The notes: generated from the sequence alone by a model not told the origin. A stretch of 64,000 bases of DNA from Lactarius indigo (GCA_025766275.1 JAFKAC010000146.1:51775-115774); one strand, 5' to 3'. Positions 8,992 to 19,549 are shown, numbered from the stretch's first letter. Numbers and translations: made by a program.

Positions 8992-9764
8992 TGTCACGGA
9001 CGCTCTATTTTTGCCTTATTTTTCCGTATTTTTATGGATATATTTGGTGAAGATACGAGTCTCTAGCGTTGTGTCAAACATCCAAGTCCTTATCATTAGA
9101 TATGATAAGATGGTTAGTCACGTGATGCCAACATGTGCACCTACAAGCACGTGACCCTGGGACAGTAACTCCCTTATAGGATGTTACCTCTTTAGGTCAC
9201 TTTCCTCATTAGTACAGTAGTTTCTCATTGGACGATAAGCAGGGAACATTCTAGATAGTTCTAGACTACGTTGTTATAGGGTTGTGACTCATAGATAAGG
9301 ACACGTCATTGTTCTGTCAGCGTTAATGACTGTGCATCAGTCAGCACAATAGATAACGCTATTATTAGACATGATGCGTCAGCGTCTAACTCATTACTAT
9401 TACACGTACCTTTAGTAATAAGGTTCTATAGTAATTCGAACTCAGCCGCAGCAGTGTATATAAACCCTCATGTAGCGTCCTGAGTGGAACCAACTTGTCC
9501 TCTTGGTTCTCCACTCAGGTATGTATCATCCCTTGTATTCCCTTACCTCTCCAATGTTAACTTGTCCTCTTGGTTCTCCACTCAGCGTGCCACTGCGTGA
9601 TCACTTGACCTTTGGTCTTGAATAAAGACCTCACGTGTGTCTACTCTCCGCAGTGACTGTACGTTCGGCGCGTGACTTGTCTCCGCGCTAGGCTTGGGTG
9701 TGCTACTAGTTCAGTTCACTTACCTTCTCTTGGTCTAGTTGTCGCGATAAGTCATACCGCTACA
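8992..9764 (+). repeat. Solo LTR-J inside Copia-1
   Basis: This 773-bp LTR (TGTCACGGAC...CGCTACA) is flanked by TGATG (8987-8991, 9765-9769). It has a TATATAAACC box at 9457. A 27-bp segment occurs twice (9492-9518 and 9559-9585), the first copy being followed by GTATGT and the second ending in CAG, so the intervening part looks like a 67-bp intron. No coding content. Confidence 0.9.
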
Positions 9765-9769
9765 TGATG

Positions 9770-10262
9770 TGCACACCTGGCACCGCCGGTTTGGCCACCT
9801 CAATGTCGACGCTGTCCTAAACATGGTGCGCAAGGGAATGGTCAGAGGGATGGAAATTGCTGGAAGTACATCACTCACCTCACATCACTGCGACGCCTGC
9901 CTCATGGGCAAGCAGACGCGTGCCGAAATCCAGCAGACAACGGAGACACGTGCCAGCGAAGTCCTCGGCCGAGTCTTCTCCGACATCTGTGGCAAGCTGC
10001 CCACGCGTTCCCACCAGGGCTTCGAGTATTTTGTCACCTGGATCGACGACGCATCACACAAGGTCTTCGTGACCGGTCTCCACGAAAAGTCTGAAGTTGT
10101 CACCCACCTGAAGGCTTTCGTTGCGTGTGCTGAACTTGAAACGGGCAAGTGCCTCAAGATCCTGCGTACTGATGGAGGGGGCAAGTATGTCGCAAACTCA
10201 GTGCAAGTGTACCTGAAAGACAAAGGGATTCAGCACGAAATGACAACACCAGATACACTGCA
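9770..10262 (+). pseudogene. Copia-1 polyprotein fragment c (GAG-pre-integrase and integrase)
   Basis: The frame continues as HTWHRRFGHLN (GAG-pre-integrase HHCC region, with HCDACLMGK), then the integrase core with FSDICG (first catalytic Asp), YFVTWIDDAS and ILRTDGGGKY (second Asp). It breaks at 10262, where LTR-D begins, before the catalytic Glu. The rest of the gene is not in the window. Confidence 0.9.
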
Positions 10263-10848
10263 TGTTACGATGTTTCCATTCCTGCCGTAATCTTTCTTTC
10301 GGACTCGTCCTTTCCTCTCTCTGTTTGACCCTTACCCTCACATTACGAGCCCTGTATGACTACGCGAACACTACGTTTACCCGGTTCCTATCATGCACTT
10401 TGCTTATTGTTGTTATCTTTCGATAAAGCTTGACATGTGCTAGTTTCCGTTCATTTCTCAGTCACGAGCGGACCCGCGTGATTCCCCTTTGTTCTTGATA
10501 CAGACATCCTTTGTTCTCGTTATGTTTCATCTTTTGTTCTCTGACAAGGAACAGCATTGCGCCCTTGTCTGTACGGTACAACACCACGCGTATTTAAACC
10601 CAGTACTACCTAGCTTGTACGGTAGACTAGACTTCTTGTGTAATACTACACTCGAACGCAGAGTCCCTTGTCTCCCGATCCCTGTCTTCGCTAGACCTTC
10701 GAGTCTTAGCCTCCCTCTACAGTCCAAGTGACATACGTCCTTGTGACTCTTGTGCACCATCTCTACTGAAGTCGAGCCTTTGAGCTTGGACTACCGAACG
10801 GACTGACTTAGTACAGGTTGTACTTAACGCCCCTGTAGTGGCGTTACA
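10263..10848 (+). repeat. LTR family D, 5' LTR of a truncated Gypsy-D
   Basis: This 586-bp LTR (TGTTACGATG...GGCGTTACA) has TATTTAAACC at 10591-10600 and AGACTAGACTT at 10624-10634, 33 bases later. It is followed at once by a matching self-priming site and a gag frame, so it is a 5' LTR. The five bases before it (CTGCA) are not repeated after it, as expected for one end of an element whose other end is missing. Confidence 0.88.
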
Positions 10849-10850
10849 TT

Positions 10851-10861
10851 AAGTCTAGTCT
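10851..10861 (+). promoter_or_regulatory. Self-priming primer-binding site of Gypsy-D
   Basis: AAGTCTAGTCT lies two bases inside the LTR and is the exact reverse complement of AGACTAGACTT at 10624-10634, the presumed 5' end of the transcript. Confidence 0.85.
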
Positions 10862-12120
10862 CCACAGTGGCTCTCACCAGCCGAAGCCGAACACAGTTCA
10901 TCAAAGAGTACCTGGAGCGGCATCCCCAAGACGACCTAAGACCTTCCATCAAAGGTACCGCTCTTTGGAGGAACACCCCACACGACGAAGGGTACTACGT
11001 CTACGACCCCGACAAACTCACATACGAACCAATCAAATACATCGAAGACCAACATATCTGGGCCTACGTTGCCTACTCCGACTCAAAGCACTCCTGGTAT
11101 TCCTACAAACCTGTCCCCACACACCTAGGCCTAGGACCAGGAAAAGGACAAATCAGCGCTATCGAAGCTGATTCTGATATCGAAGAACCATCCTCTGAAC
11201 CTGACTTAGATAACCCAACACTTATGCCCACCATCCAATGACCTGTGGACTTCGCATTGTATGCCAACATGTCCGCCACCCAACTCTCCACCACCCTCAC
11301 CACCTCACAACCAGCCGCAGGCTCCTCGGCAGCGAATCCTACAAGTAGTGGAGGACATCCTGTGGGAGGAAGTATGTCGACAAGCGGAGGAGGCACTGCG
11401 GGAGGCTCAGGAAGCCATCATGGAGGCGGTGCGCCTGGAGGTGGAGGCGGTGCGCCTGGAGGTGGAGGCGGTGCGCCTGGAGGCGGAGGCGGCGTGCCTG
11501 GGGGTGGAGGCGGCGGAGCAGCAGCAGGCCCCGCTGTTGGAGGACCTCCCCCACCAAACAGACGACTCGGAGGAAATCCCCTGCCAGAATTCACCGGAGA
11601 TCGAGAAGCCAGTAGAGCTTTCCTCAACACCTTCGCGCTCTACCGCAGAATGAATCTGAACATCCAACAGCTGACCCTCCCCTACTCTCGCGCCATGACC
11701 CTTCTCTCATACATCCGAGGACCGTTGGTAGACGACTGGGTCGAAGAACAAATACAGTGGTTAGCCGATCAACTAGTAGGAGGGGTAGCCATGAACGCCG
11801 AAAACCTGTGGAACACCATCAAAACAAGGTTTATCCAAGCCTACACAGATACCACGCAACAACAGAAGGCTCGCCACGCCATTCAAAATTTACGAATGGA
11901 CAAGGAAGACATCGACACGTACATAGCCAAATTCTCCAATTTGGCAAACAAAGCAGGGTACAATAAAGACGAGGCAACGACCTTGGAAATCTTCCAAAAA
12001 GGACTCCTGAATGCGTTGGTCATAAACGCAATCAAATTTCATCACCCCGTGGATTGGGATGATTGGAAAACAGCGGTCACACTCCAACAAGCGGAATATC
12101 TTCTGCTCAAAGATAGACTT

Positions 12121-13252
12121 TGTTATGATCCGACGCTTCGGACCTAAGTCACAGTATGTCTCCACCCTGCCTTCCCCCTTCTGTACTATACCTTGTCACC
12201 AATGGAGCTACTGTTACTAGTGATGAACAGCACACATAGATAGCATACTCACAGTGGACTAAGAGGACTGTGGTGAGATAAGCTGAGTGGCTGGAAAGCA
12301 GCAACAGGAATCTAGCAGAGTGAAGCAAGAGTGTCTGGCACACAACAGAGTGAGAACTGATGTGGACCAGGGCGTACAGAGTACTCTACTTATACTATAC
12401 AGGGGTGTGACACTAGTACAAGGACAGTAACATAGAGTCACGGAATACAAGGAGCGTTTGTTCTGCATACAGGACAAAAGGAATGTACCAAAGGAGAACA
12501 AGGCGACCAGAACAAAGAGAGTCTAGACAAGTATGATATCATAGTGACATCACAATAAAGATAACGCCGCAAAGAGAACAAAGGAAGGAGTACAATGAAA
12601 TGTCCAGAGTGTTCTACATGATGTCATTGTACATGATGTCATAGATAAGCTAAGAAGTCCGAGATTGTACAGATCATCTAATCTACAGGTCCAATATATC
12701 TTATCTAAAGCAGTCCATATCTGCAAGTCCTTTAGAGCCGCTAAGTGCGCGCGGGCCACTTATCAACAACTAGTGGCGCTGTTTCTTTGATCCGAACTTC
12801 TGTTTACTCCGTTTAGTCTCTTTGATATTGTGTGGACTTGTGTTCATGTTGTTTGGAACCCTGTCCTATATAAACCTGTACCATAGACCGTAGGAAGCCA
12901 GACTTGGCTTCGTTTGCAATCTAGCAACCTTGCCTCCATACTTTGGTGTGACCTCGCCTTATCCCTCTCTTCTTGTGCATCCCCTCCCTCAGTCCCTAAC
13001 CAGGACACTTCGAAGTCTTTGCAGTTGAACTATATCAACGCGTTACACCTGTTATACTCTGTGCACTAGCAAGATCAAGTGTAGAGAAGTGTTAGACACT
13101 TCGGACGAGGAGTCTTACATTACAGAGTAGTGCTGCACCTTGTGCCACACTTTTATCACTCGTATTTCATAGCAATAAGACAACAGAGGTCTTCGCTTGA
13201 TACTTGTGTGATTCAGAACTTTTAGAACCCGCGCCCCTGCTAGGGCGTAACA
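12121..13252 (+). repeat. Solo LTR-A inside Gypsy-D gag
   Basis: This forward LTR-A (TGTTATGATCC...GGGCGTAACA) is flanked by GACTT (12116-12120, 13253-13257). Without the nested LTR-B and its duplication its length is 579 bp, as in Gypsy-A. It holds the TATATAAACC box and the AGACTTGGCTT start sequence near 12870-12910. Confidence 0.93.
12221..12768 (+). repeat. Solo LTR-B nested in LTR-A
   Basis: This 548-bp LTR-B (TGATGAACAG...TTATCAACA) is flanked by ACTAG (12216-12220, 12769-12773). It has the single-copy form of the presumed transcript start. Nesting order: D gag, then LTR-A, then LTR-B. Confidence 0.95.
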
Positions 13253-13572
13253 GACTTACCAAAGGGAGGACAGACAAGAAGGGAGGGGCCTCTTGTGACC
13301 AATGGCTAAATGCCCTTAACAAAACCAAAGATCCGAATGCAATGGATATTGGCCGCACTCGCGTCAGAGCAGCAATGACGGACGATGAAAAGAAGCAACT
13401 CCAAAAAGAGGGAAGATGCTTCCGATGCCGAGGACAAGGACACATTTCCAGGTTCTGTCCCCAGAAACCGGCCGTCACAGCTAAGACAGCAAGTACCAGC
13501 GACCCCACCCCAACCACTGCCACCATCTCGATGACTGCGTCACGCCCCCTCTCAAACGAAGAACAAGCTGAC

Positions 13573-13989
13573 TGTTACGCCCTAGCAGGGGCGTGGGTTC
13601 TAGAGGTTCTGAGTCACACAAGTATCAAGCGAAGACCTCTGTTGTCTTATTGCTATGAAATACAAGTGATAAAAGTGTGGCACAAGGTGCAGCACTACTC
13701 TGTAATGTAGGACTCCTCGTCCGAAGTGTCTAACACTTCTCTACACTTGATCTTGCTAGTGCACAGAGTATAACAGGTGTAACGCGTTGATATAGTTCAA
13801 CTGCAAAGACTTCGAAGTGTCCTGGTTAGGGACTGAGGTAGGTGATGCACAAGAAGAGAGGGATAAGGCGAGGTCACACCAAAGTACGGAGGCAAGGTTG
13901 CTAGATTGCAAACGAAGCCAAGTCTGGCTTCCTACGGTCTATGGTACAGGTTTATATAGGACAGGGTTCCAAACAACATGAACACAAGT
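13573..13989 (-). repeat. Partial LTR-A, reverse orientation
   Basis: This starts TGTTACGCCCTAGCAGG and follows the Gypsy-A LTR for 417 bp, then stops where LTR-E begins (13990). The missing remainder is not found right of element E, so a deletion or rearrangement removed it. Confidence 0.88.
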
Positions 13990-15070
13990 TGTTACGGTTC
14001 TGCGTGTTGAACCCTTACTGTACCGGTTGTGGCTACGGCTGTAAGGTATATTAGTCACAGACTCGGAGTTTACGATAGGAGTTAGGCGTTGGGAGATGAC
14101 TTGATCCTAGTACAGGTAGTAGTAGTATTAGGATTGCGGTACTTACGCGATACGTTGGATGCTACAATACGGTGACTCATAGCAGCACTTGAAAGCCTGC
14201 TCTTCTTGTATTTAAGGTAGCTGTGGAAGACCAAGATACGCCATCTTGGTCTTCTTCAATCGTCACTTCTTGTCTCACGCATCTGATGAACAGCACACAT
14301 GAAGATGATACTCACAGTGACAAGAAGACTGTGGTGAGATATCAAGAGTGGCTGAAAGGCAGCAACAGGGATGAAGTCAAGCAGAGTGAAGCAGAGGTTG
14401 TCTGGCACACAAACAGTGAGAACTGATGTTTATACATTGGAGGGAAGGGAGCTTACCTGGCACACAAACAGTGAGAACTGATGTGGACCAGGAGCGTACA
14501 TGCTACTCTACTTATACACTTTCTGGGAGTGACACTATACAAGGGATGTAACACAAGTCACGTACTACAAGACAGTTATTGTTCTACAAACGGACAAAGG
14601 AATGGACGTTCTGAGAACAAGTACAGAAAGAACAAGGAGAGTCTAGAAGTCAGTGATATCACAATGACATCATAATAAGGATAGAACAAAAAGAGAACAA
14701 AGAAGGATACAAGAACGCATAGTACAATGAAAGGTCTGGATATGTCCATATGATGTCACTGTACATGATGTCATAGATAAAGAAGTCCGAGATTGTACAG
14801 ATCAAATCTAATCTAAAGCGGTCCTAATTAATCTACAGCAGTCCGTATCTGTAAGTCCGGTCCGTAAGAGCTGCTAAGTGCGCAAGGGTCACTTATCAAC
14901 AGCATCTTGCCTCGTCTCTGGATCCAGAGCATAAGAGTCATCCGAATCTGCTAGTGTCTTCGAACATCTAGCCGCTGCCTTCGTGCCATACGCCTAGTGC
15001 GTGATTAGCTAAGTCACAAGTCGCCTACTGTTATACACTCAAGTCGAGCTAACGTTGTGACGGCGTTACA
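13990..15070 (+). repeat. LTR family E, 5' LTR of truncated Gypsy-E
   Basis: The ends are TGTTACGGTT and GGCGTTACA. The net length without the nested LTR-B is 458 bp, close to the 454-bp solo copy at 38912-39365. TATTTAAGG is at 14209. AAGACCAAGAT (14227-14237) and ATCTTGGTCTT (14243-14253) form a perfect inverted pair around the presumed start site. Confidence 0.9.
14284..14901 (+). repeat. Solo LTR-B nested in LTR-E
   Basis: This 618-bp LTR-B is flanked by GCATC (14279-14283, 14902-14906). It carries the duplicated form of the presumed transcript start. Confidence 0.94.
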
Positions 15071-15072
15071 TT

Positions 15073-15083
15073 AAGACCAAGAT
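15073..15083 (+). promoter_or_regulatory. Self-priming primer-binding site of Gypsy-E
   Basis: AAGACCAAGAT, two bases inside the LTR, is the exact reverse complement of ATCTTGGTCTT (14243-14253), which starts 34 bases after the TATA-like box. Confidence 0.85.
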
Positions 15084-15091
15084 ATCTAATT

Positions 15092-16648
15092 GTGGCGACT
15101 GTCAACACCCGAGAACAGTGGACGAACTTCCATCCCTACTACTTAGAACGAAGGGGAGATCGCAACGTACCAACCCGATTCCTAGGAGCAGCCCGGTGGA
15201 TAGACCGAGGAGACGAAACCGGATATTTCGTCGAATTTAACGGACCTATGAGGTTCAGACCCGTTGAGTTCAATTTCGACCACTTGTGCTGGGTAGAAAT
15301 TACGTGGAACCCTATAGACCATCGCTGGGACGTCGTCAGACCAGCGGGAAGACAGTATCAGTGCGACATCGACGCATGAGAACTCAATTCACGAGCAGAC
15401 TGGGGACCGATTGACGGTCAGATACGGGAACACTCCACAGGAGAAGTGGTAAGCGAAGAAACCGAAGAGGAAGAACAAAGCGAGGAAAATCGACCAGCAA
15501 GCGTTGGGCCTATTGAGCAATACACTATCCAACGAGCTGAGTCTCTACACATCTCAGAACAGCCAGAAGTCATTCACGTACAGTCGCCTGCAGCAGAGAT
15601 GGCCACAACTACGATGACAGCAGAAGAAATCATGACCGTAAGAGAACAAGCAGCACGAGAAGCAGCCGAGGCAATCAGAGCAGAATCCCAACGACATCTC
15701 CTACCCATTAATCCTGAAACGGGACATCGCATGACCGCGGACGACACCGCGATTTTTCGGGCTATTGGACCCGACCGAGGAGACCCCCCATCTGGGGACG
15801 GACCAAGACGAGGACTACCACTTGACCCCCCTCCAGGATGGGGAGGACCCCCAGGAGGAGACTTTCCCCGACGATTGGGTGGAGGAGGAAATCCACCGGA
15901 CATTCCAAACAACCCACCAGGAGGAGGTCCACCAGATGGAGGAGGAGCTCCACCAGGCAGAGGAGGAGGCCCACTAGGAGGCGGACACGAGAAACTAACC
16001 GGTGAACCCCCCACTATTTTCGATGGAGATTGCACTAAAGTCGACTCTTTCCTCACACAATGGCATGTATACTGGGGTATGAATCTCGACACCCCCATCA
16101 TGCGCAACGACTACCGACGAAGTCTCCTCTTCCTCTCCTACATCAAGGGGGTATCCGTCAGCAAATGGGTACTCTCGTACCTCAAGTGGCTCAACCGACA
16201 AATACAATGAGGGATAGACCAACATACAAGGGATCTATGGAACGCAGTGGCGGAGGGTTTTAATCAAAGGTTCGTTAATACCCTTGAATGAGAACAAGCT
16301 CAAGCCCTGTTGAGAAAGGGGCTTAAAATGGTCGATGGAGATATCGACAAATATGTCAACGAATTCGAAGAAGCCGCCAGGAAGGCCGGCTACCGCCTCA
16401 ACGACCCCCAGACCATCGACTTGTTCACGAAGGGGTTACCCAAGAAGTTGTACGAAAAAACCTACGACCTGGACGAGCCAGAAACATTCGACGAGTGGAA
16501 GCGGGCAACCCTTCGTCGACAACGCAACTACATTCACATCCGTGCAAGGGTGGATGAATACAAGGACACTAAGCCGAAGAAGGTGAGCAATGCCGGATGG
16601 ACGGTTCCTCAAAACCTTGCAAATCCATGGGCAATGGATACTTCCGCC
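15092..16648 (+). pseudogene. gag: Gypsy-E gag, decayed and 3'-truncated
   Basis: The frame opens at GTGGCG (15092), encodes the N-terminal domain shared with Gypsy-C (REQWT..., RRGDRNVPTRF, GYFVEFNGP, FRPVEFNF, WNPIDHRWD), then an acidic linker, MATTTMT (ATG at 15599), a Gly/Pro-rich tract and the capsid-like region up to the AMDTSA box. In-frame TGA codons occur at 15377, 16208 and 16288; the first is an Arg codon in the same place in Gypsy-C, consistent with CGA to TGA decay. Similarity to E2 ends at about 16648, before the zinc knuckle, where fold-back DNA begins. No pol follows. Confidence 0.85.
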
Positions 16649-16763
16649 ATATCCATCCCTTCTTTCCCTCGTACCACCACCATTATATATAGACGAATGA
16701 TAACTGGGTTCAGGGTTCACTGTGGGTTCTGGGTCTATTTTGACTTAGGGTTACCGCGTATAT
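16649..16763. other. Junction sequence, nothing recognised
   Basis: This stretch follows the break in E gag and precedes the first palindrome. No coding signal or LTR end is visible. Confidence 0.5.
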
Positions 16764-16851
16764 CCAAGTAATGGTCCCGCGTTTGACCATCATTGACAAA
16801 CGCGGGACCATTACTTGGCCCGCATTTGACCATCATGGTCATATGCGGGCC
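16764..16851. repeat. Two abutting palindromes P1 and P2
   Basis: P1 has perfect 22-bp arms (16764-16785 and 16797-16818) around an 11-base loop. P2 (16817-16851) is a near-palindrome beginning GGCCCGCATTTGACC and ending GGTCATATGCGGGCC. Both have the core CGCGTTTG-ACCA or a one-step variant of it, which also appears in the array at 35289-35600. Confidence 0.9.
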
Positions 16852-16853
16852 TC

Positions 16854-17174
16854 CAAAGTTGATCTGTATCAATAGAAGGGTGATATTTGTACTCGAAATA
16901 TATGTTTTATTGTATTTCGAGTTGAATGGCATATTCAGGGTGCCAGTACGGTCCCGCGTTTGTCCATCATGCCTAAACGCGGGACATTATTACATGGTCC
17001 CCATATATACATATTGAATAAATAAATGAGGGGCCATAACTTGACCCGCGTTTAGACACAATGGACAAACGCGGGATCGTATGGGCACCCTGAACATGCC
17101 ATTCAACTCGAAATACAATAAAACATATATTTCGAGTACAAATATCACCCTTCTATTGATACAGATCAACTTTG
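16854..17174. repeat. Inverted repeat with 91-bp arms containing palindromes P3 and P4
   Basis: The arms 16854-16944 and 17084-17174 are reverse complements with about one mismatch. Between them lie P3 (16950-16985) and P4 (17043-17078), palindromic copies of the CCGCGTTTG...CAAACGCGG unit that also face each other. This is fold-back DNA without a coding frame; I see no target duplication. Confidence 0.9.
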
Positions 17175-17189
17175 AAGGCTCATGTTTAT

Positions 17190-17786
17190 CAGTGAAATTG
17201 ATTGATTGATTGATTATAGATTGGTGTTAGATTGTGTCTTTGTCTCTTACCAGTGAAACATTTGCTTTGTGGAGTTGGGGGGTTTATATTGTTAAGTAAG
17301 GTGAAAAGGTGTGATGTGATGTTGACAGCCTTTATAACTTGCGAGGCAGGTAGTAATATTATAGTCTGTATTTTGTCATGGAATCATATCTGTGAGATGT
17401 GCATAAGGAGGCTTCCATTATCTGTGACCCATCTGTAATATACCAATGGCAAGCACAATGTGCTGCTCTGTATGCTGGAGAGCGAGCAGCGCGAGCAATC
17501 CATGCTATACAGAGCAGCACATTGTGCTTGCCATTGGTATATTACAGATGGGTCACAGATAATGGAAGCCTCCTTATGCACATCTCACAGATATGATTCC
17601 ATGACAAAATACAGACTATAATATTACTACCTGCCTCGCAAGTTATAAAGGCTGTCAACATCACATCACACCTTTTCACCTTACTTAACAATATAAACCC
17701 CCCAACTCCACAAAGCAAATGTTTCACTGGTAAGAGACAAAGACACAATCTAACACCAATCTATAATCAATCAATCAATTTCACTG
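17190..17786. repeat. Near-perfect palindrome, arms 284 and 280 bp
   Basis: The left arm 17190-17473 and right arm 17507-17786 are reverse complements, apart from one GATT unit more on the left; the spacer is 33 bp (17474-17506). The same short peptide frames appear on both strands as a consequence. It may be a fold-back transposon, a recent inverted duplication, or a long-read hairpin artefact. Confidence 0.93.
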
Positions 17787-17896
17787 AAGGAGGTCAGATA
17801 ACAAGACCAGATGTAACCACAATGTGCAATTGACCAATTTCAACTGAGGTAACTCTGTATATGCATCCAACTCAGACCAAGTTCTTAGATGAAACT
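17787..17896. other. Spacer, nothing recognised
   Basis: AT-rich sequence between the palindrome and a decayed LTR-B, without a coding signal. Confidence 0.5.
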
Positions 17897-18104
17897 TGAT
17901 AAACAGCACAGATGAACAGCATATTCACAGTAAACTGAACACTGTGGTGAGATAAGCTGAGAAGCTAGAAAGCAGCAGAGGGGATCTTGCAAGTTGTACA
18001 GATCAAAATATGTAATCTAGGAAGTCCAATTAATCTTATCTACAGCAGTCCATATCTGTATGTCCATTTAGACCCACTAAGTGAACACAGGCTACTTATC
18101 AACA
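17897..18104 (+). repeat. Decayed, internally deleted LTR-B
   Basis: Both ends (TGATAAACAGC... and ...CTTATCAACA) and the terminal 100-120 bases match LTR-B, but the middle is missing and CpG sites are lost. The flanks AAACT (17892-17896) and AACCT (18105-18109) are a target duplication with one mismatch. Confidence 0.8.
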
Positions 18105-19027
18105 AACCTTTGTAGCCTGGGTCTGTCTCTCCTTCAACATGCTTCCTGTTATTACACTTCTCACACAACCTTGCTTCTGCCTGTCAATAAGCCACAGTGT
18201 TAGCATGTGGCTACAATGCTAAGCAATTGGCATAGGTCACAACACTGAGATGGCAGCTTGGCCACATGGATGAGCTATGTGGCCTTGCCTCTACAAATAC
18301 ACAAATGCAACTGTGATTCCATTCAACTGAGAAGTGTTAGAACCTTATATCTAGTTATAGTAAATATATATTGTGATCTCACTTTTGTGTATTTAAGCCA
18401 GCAAGTTATGCTATCGAATAACCAGTTCTGAGAACACTATAGTAGTTATATCGTAAATACATTGCCTCATAATAATAGGTAAGCTAAGTAGTACACTACT
18501 GCCCTATGCCTGCTCAACAAGTCACCCTTATTTGATTTAGAGGATATGTGGTACCTGAGTCAATTCTTAGAGGAAAACCTGGGCCTGGTCTAACATCCTG
18601 ACAATGTAGTGTACTTGGTATTGTTATATGACTCTGGGAACTGCCTAAACCCCCAAACATTTGCAGTGCTGCCTGACCAGGGGATTGAACCATGGACATC
18701 CAGGATTGGACCCTTCCTTACAGTATGAGGATCAGAGATACCATCCTTCTTATTGAAGATGCTGTGGGATAAAAAACCCCAGGTGCTGTCTCAGTGAAAG
18801 AAGGTTGTTTTAGTGAGTTGAAGCATGGGAGAAAAAAAATAAAACATCAACATGTTTGGCTTTCATTAATAATGTGGCATAGGCAAGTTGAGATGTGACT
18901 TGTCATCCTTGTTGTGCCCACCTTGTGTTTTTTCAGTGCCCACCTCTCTGCAATATATAGCTTTCTCCACCCTCAACTTCTTGACCCTTTCTTCTTCCCC
19001 ATCAACATTACTGCCTATGCCTACTAT
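18105..19027. other. CpG-poor sequence, no gene seen
   Basis: About 920 bases nearly lack CG dinucleotides, with many TG/CA in their place, as in old methylated repeats. No family match, long frame or LTR end is convincing. A GGTTCAATCCCC-like box lies on the minus strand near 18680-18691 without a full tRNA fold. Confidence 0.5.
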
Positions 19028-19043
19028 GTTATGCCCTAGCAGG
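19028..19043 (-). repeat. Terminal 16 bp of an LTR-A
   Basis: TGTTATGCCCTAGCAG is the end of LTR-A in reverse orientation. It is cut by the 5' LTR of element C', so C' probably inserted in an existing LTR-A. Confidence 0.6.
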
Positions 19044-19549
19044 TGTTACAGTACAGACTCTGACTCACATTTGGATGACTCATGGCTGGTTATGACTATG
19101 GCCCAATAGTCATATTAGTCATGGAATATTACATTGTATCAGTCAGCATGTAGTTTGCATGTGATTTGTGACTCATGTATGACTTGTTCCTAGGATAGCT
19201 GTACTAGGGTTTGAGCTAGTTAAGTTATTGGTTACTTACATCTTAGCAGCACTTTAAAGCCTGCATGTACCTGTATAAGTAGTAGTCATGGAAGACCAAG
19301 AGTCTCCATCTTGGTCTTCTTCAATCCACCCTTTGAATTGCCTTTCATCTGCCTTAGTCTCACACTAAGAGTGCCTCCACTTTGACTTGCCAAGGGTCAA
19401 GCCTCTTACCTCTTTTGCTGCAGTTGTGTGCTGTTAAGCCCCTCTTCAGCATGCATTGGGTTGACACTGAGGTCCCCATTCACCTTACTCTGCTAAGTCA
19501 TCTATGCTGTCATGAGTCCAAGTCGGACTAATGCCCATGGAGCATAACA
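19044..19549 (+). repeat. 5' LTR of old Gypsy-C copy (C')
   Basis: This 506-bp CpG-decayed relative of the Gypsy-C LTR (TGTTACAGTAC...GAGCATAACA) has TATAAG near 19274. The 11-mer ATCTTGGTCTT (19305-19315) and its complement AAGACCAAGAT (19552-19562) just inside the LTR have both survived without change. Confidence 0.88.

Larger units (their letters stand above)
10867..13572 (+). pseudogene. gag: Gypsy-D gag, interrupted
   Basis: The coding pieces are 10867-12120 and 13258-13572, separated by solo LTR-A. The frame opens at GTGGCT (10867), encodes an N-terminal domain, meets an in-frame TGA (11239-11241), then runs from an ATG at 11269 through a Gly-rich tract (four 21-bp repeats coding GGGGGAP, about 11427-11515), a capsid-like region (FTGDREASRAFLNTFALYRR...), the DPNAMDIG box and one CCHC knuckle (CFRCRGQGHISRFC). 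It is cut at 13572 by a reverse LTR-A (CTGAC just before). No D pol follows; pol of this family is seen in the F1 and F2 copies further right. Confidence 0.85.

Noticed and set aside
11339..11667. Pro- and Leu/Arg-rich open frames opposite the D gag Gly-rich tract
   Set aside because: They are antisense shadows of a 21-bp tandem repeat; composition explains their openness.
15574..16107. Long Pro/Gly-rich minus-strand frame (and a similar one at 22480-22788)
   Set aside because: Antisense to the Gly/Pro tract of gag in E and C; low complexity and no start context.
17232..17748. Four peptides of 65-68 residues, identical in pairs on opposite strands
   Set aside because: They are a by-product of the inverted repeat, which translates the same on both strands. 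No domain or start context.
18600..18760. Possible tRNA or SINE on the minus strand (box near GGTTCAATCCCC)
   Set aside because: Only a B-box-like match is visible; no clear acceptor stem, A box or tail could be drawn. A tRNAscan or SINE search would decide.
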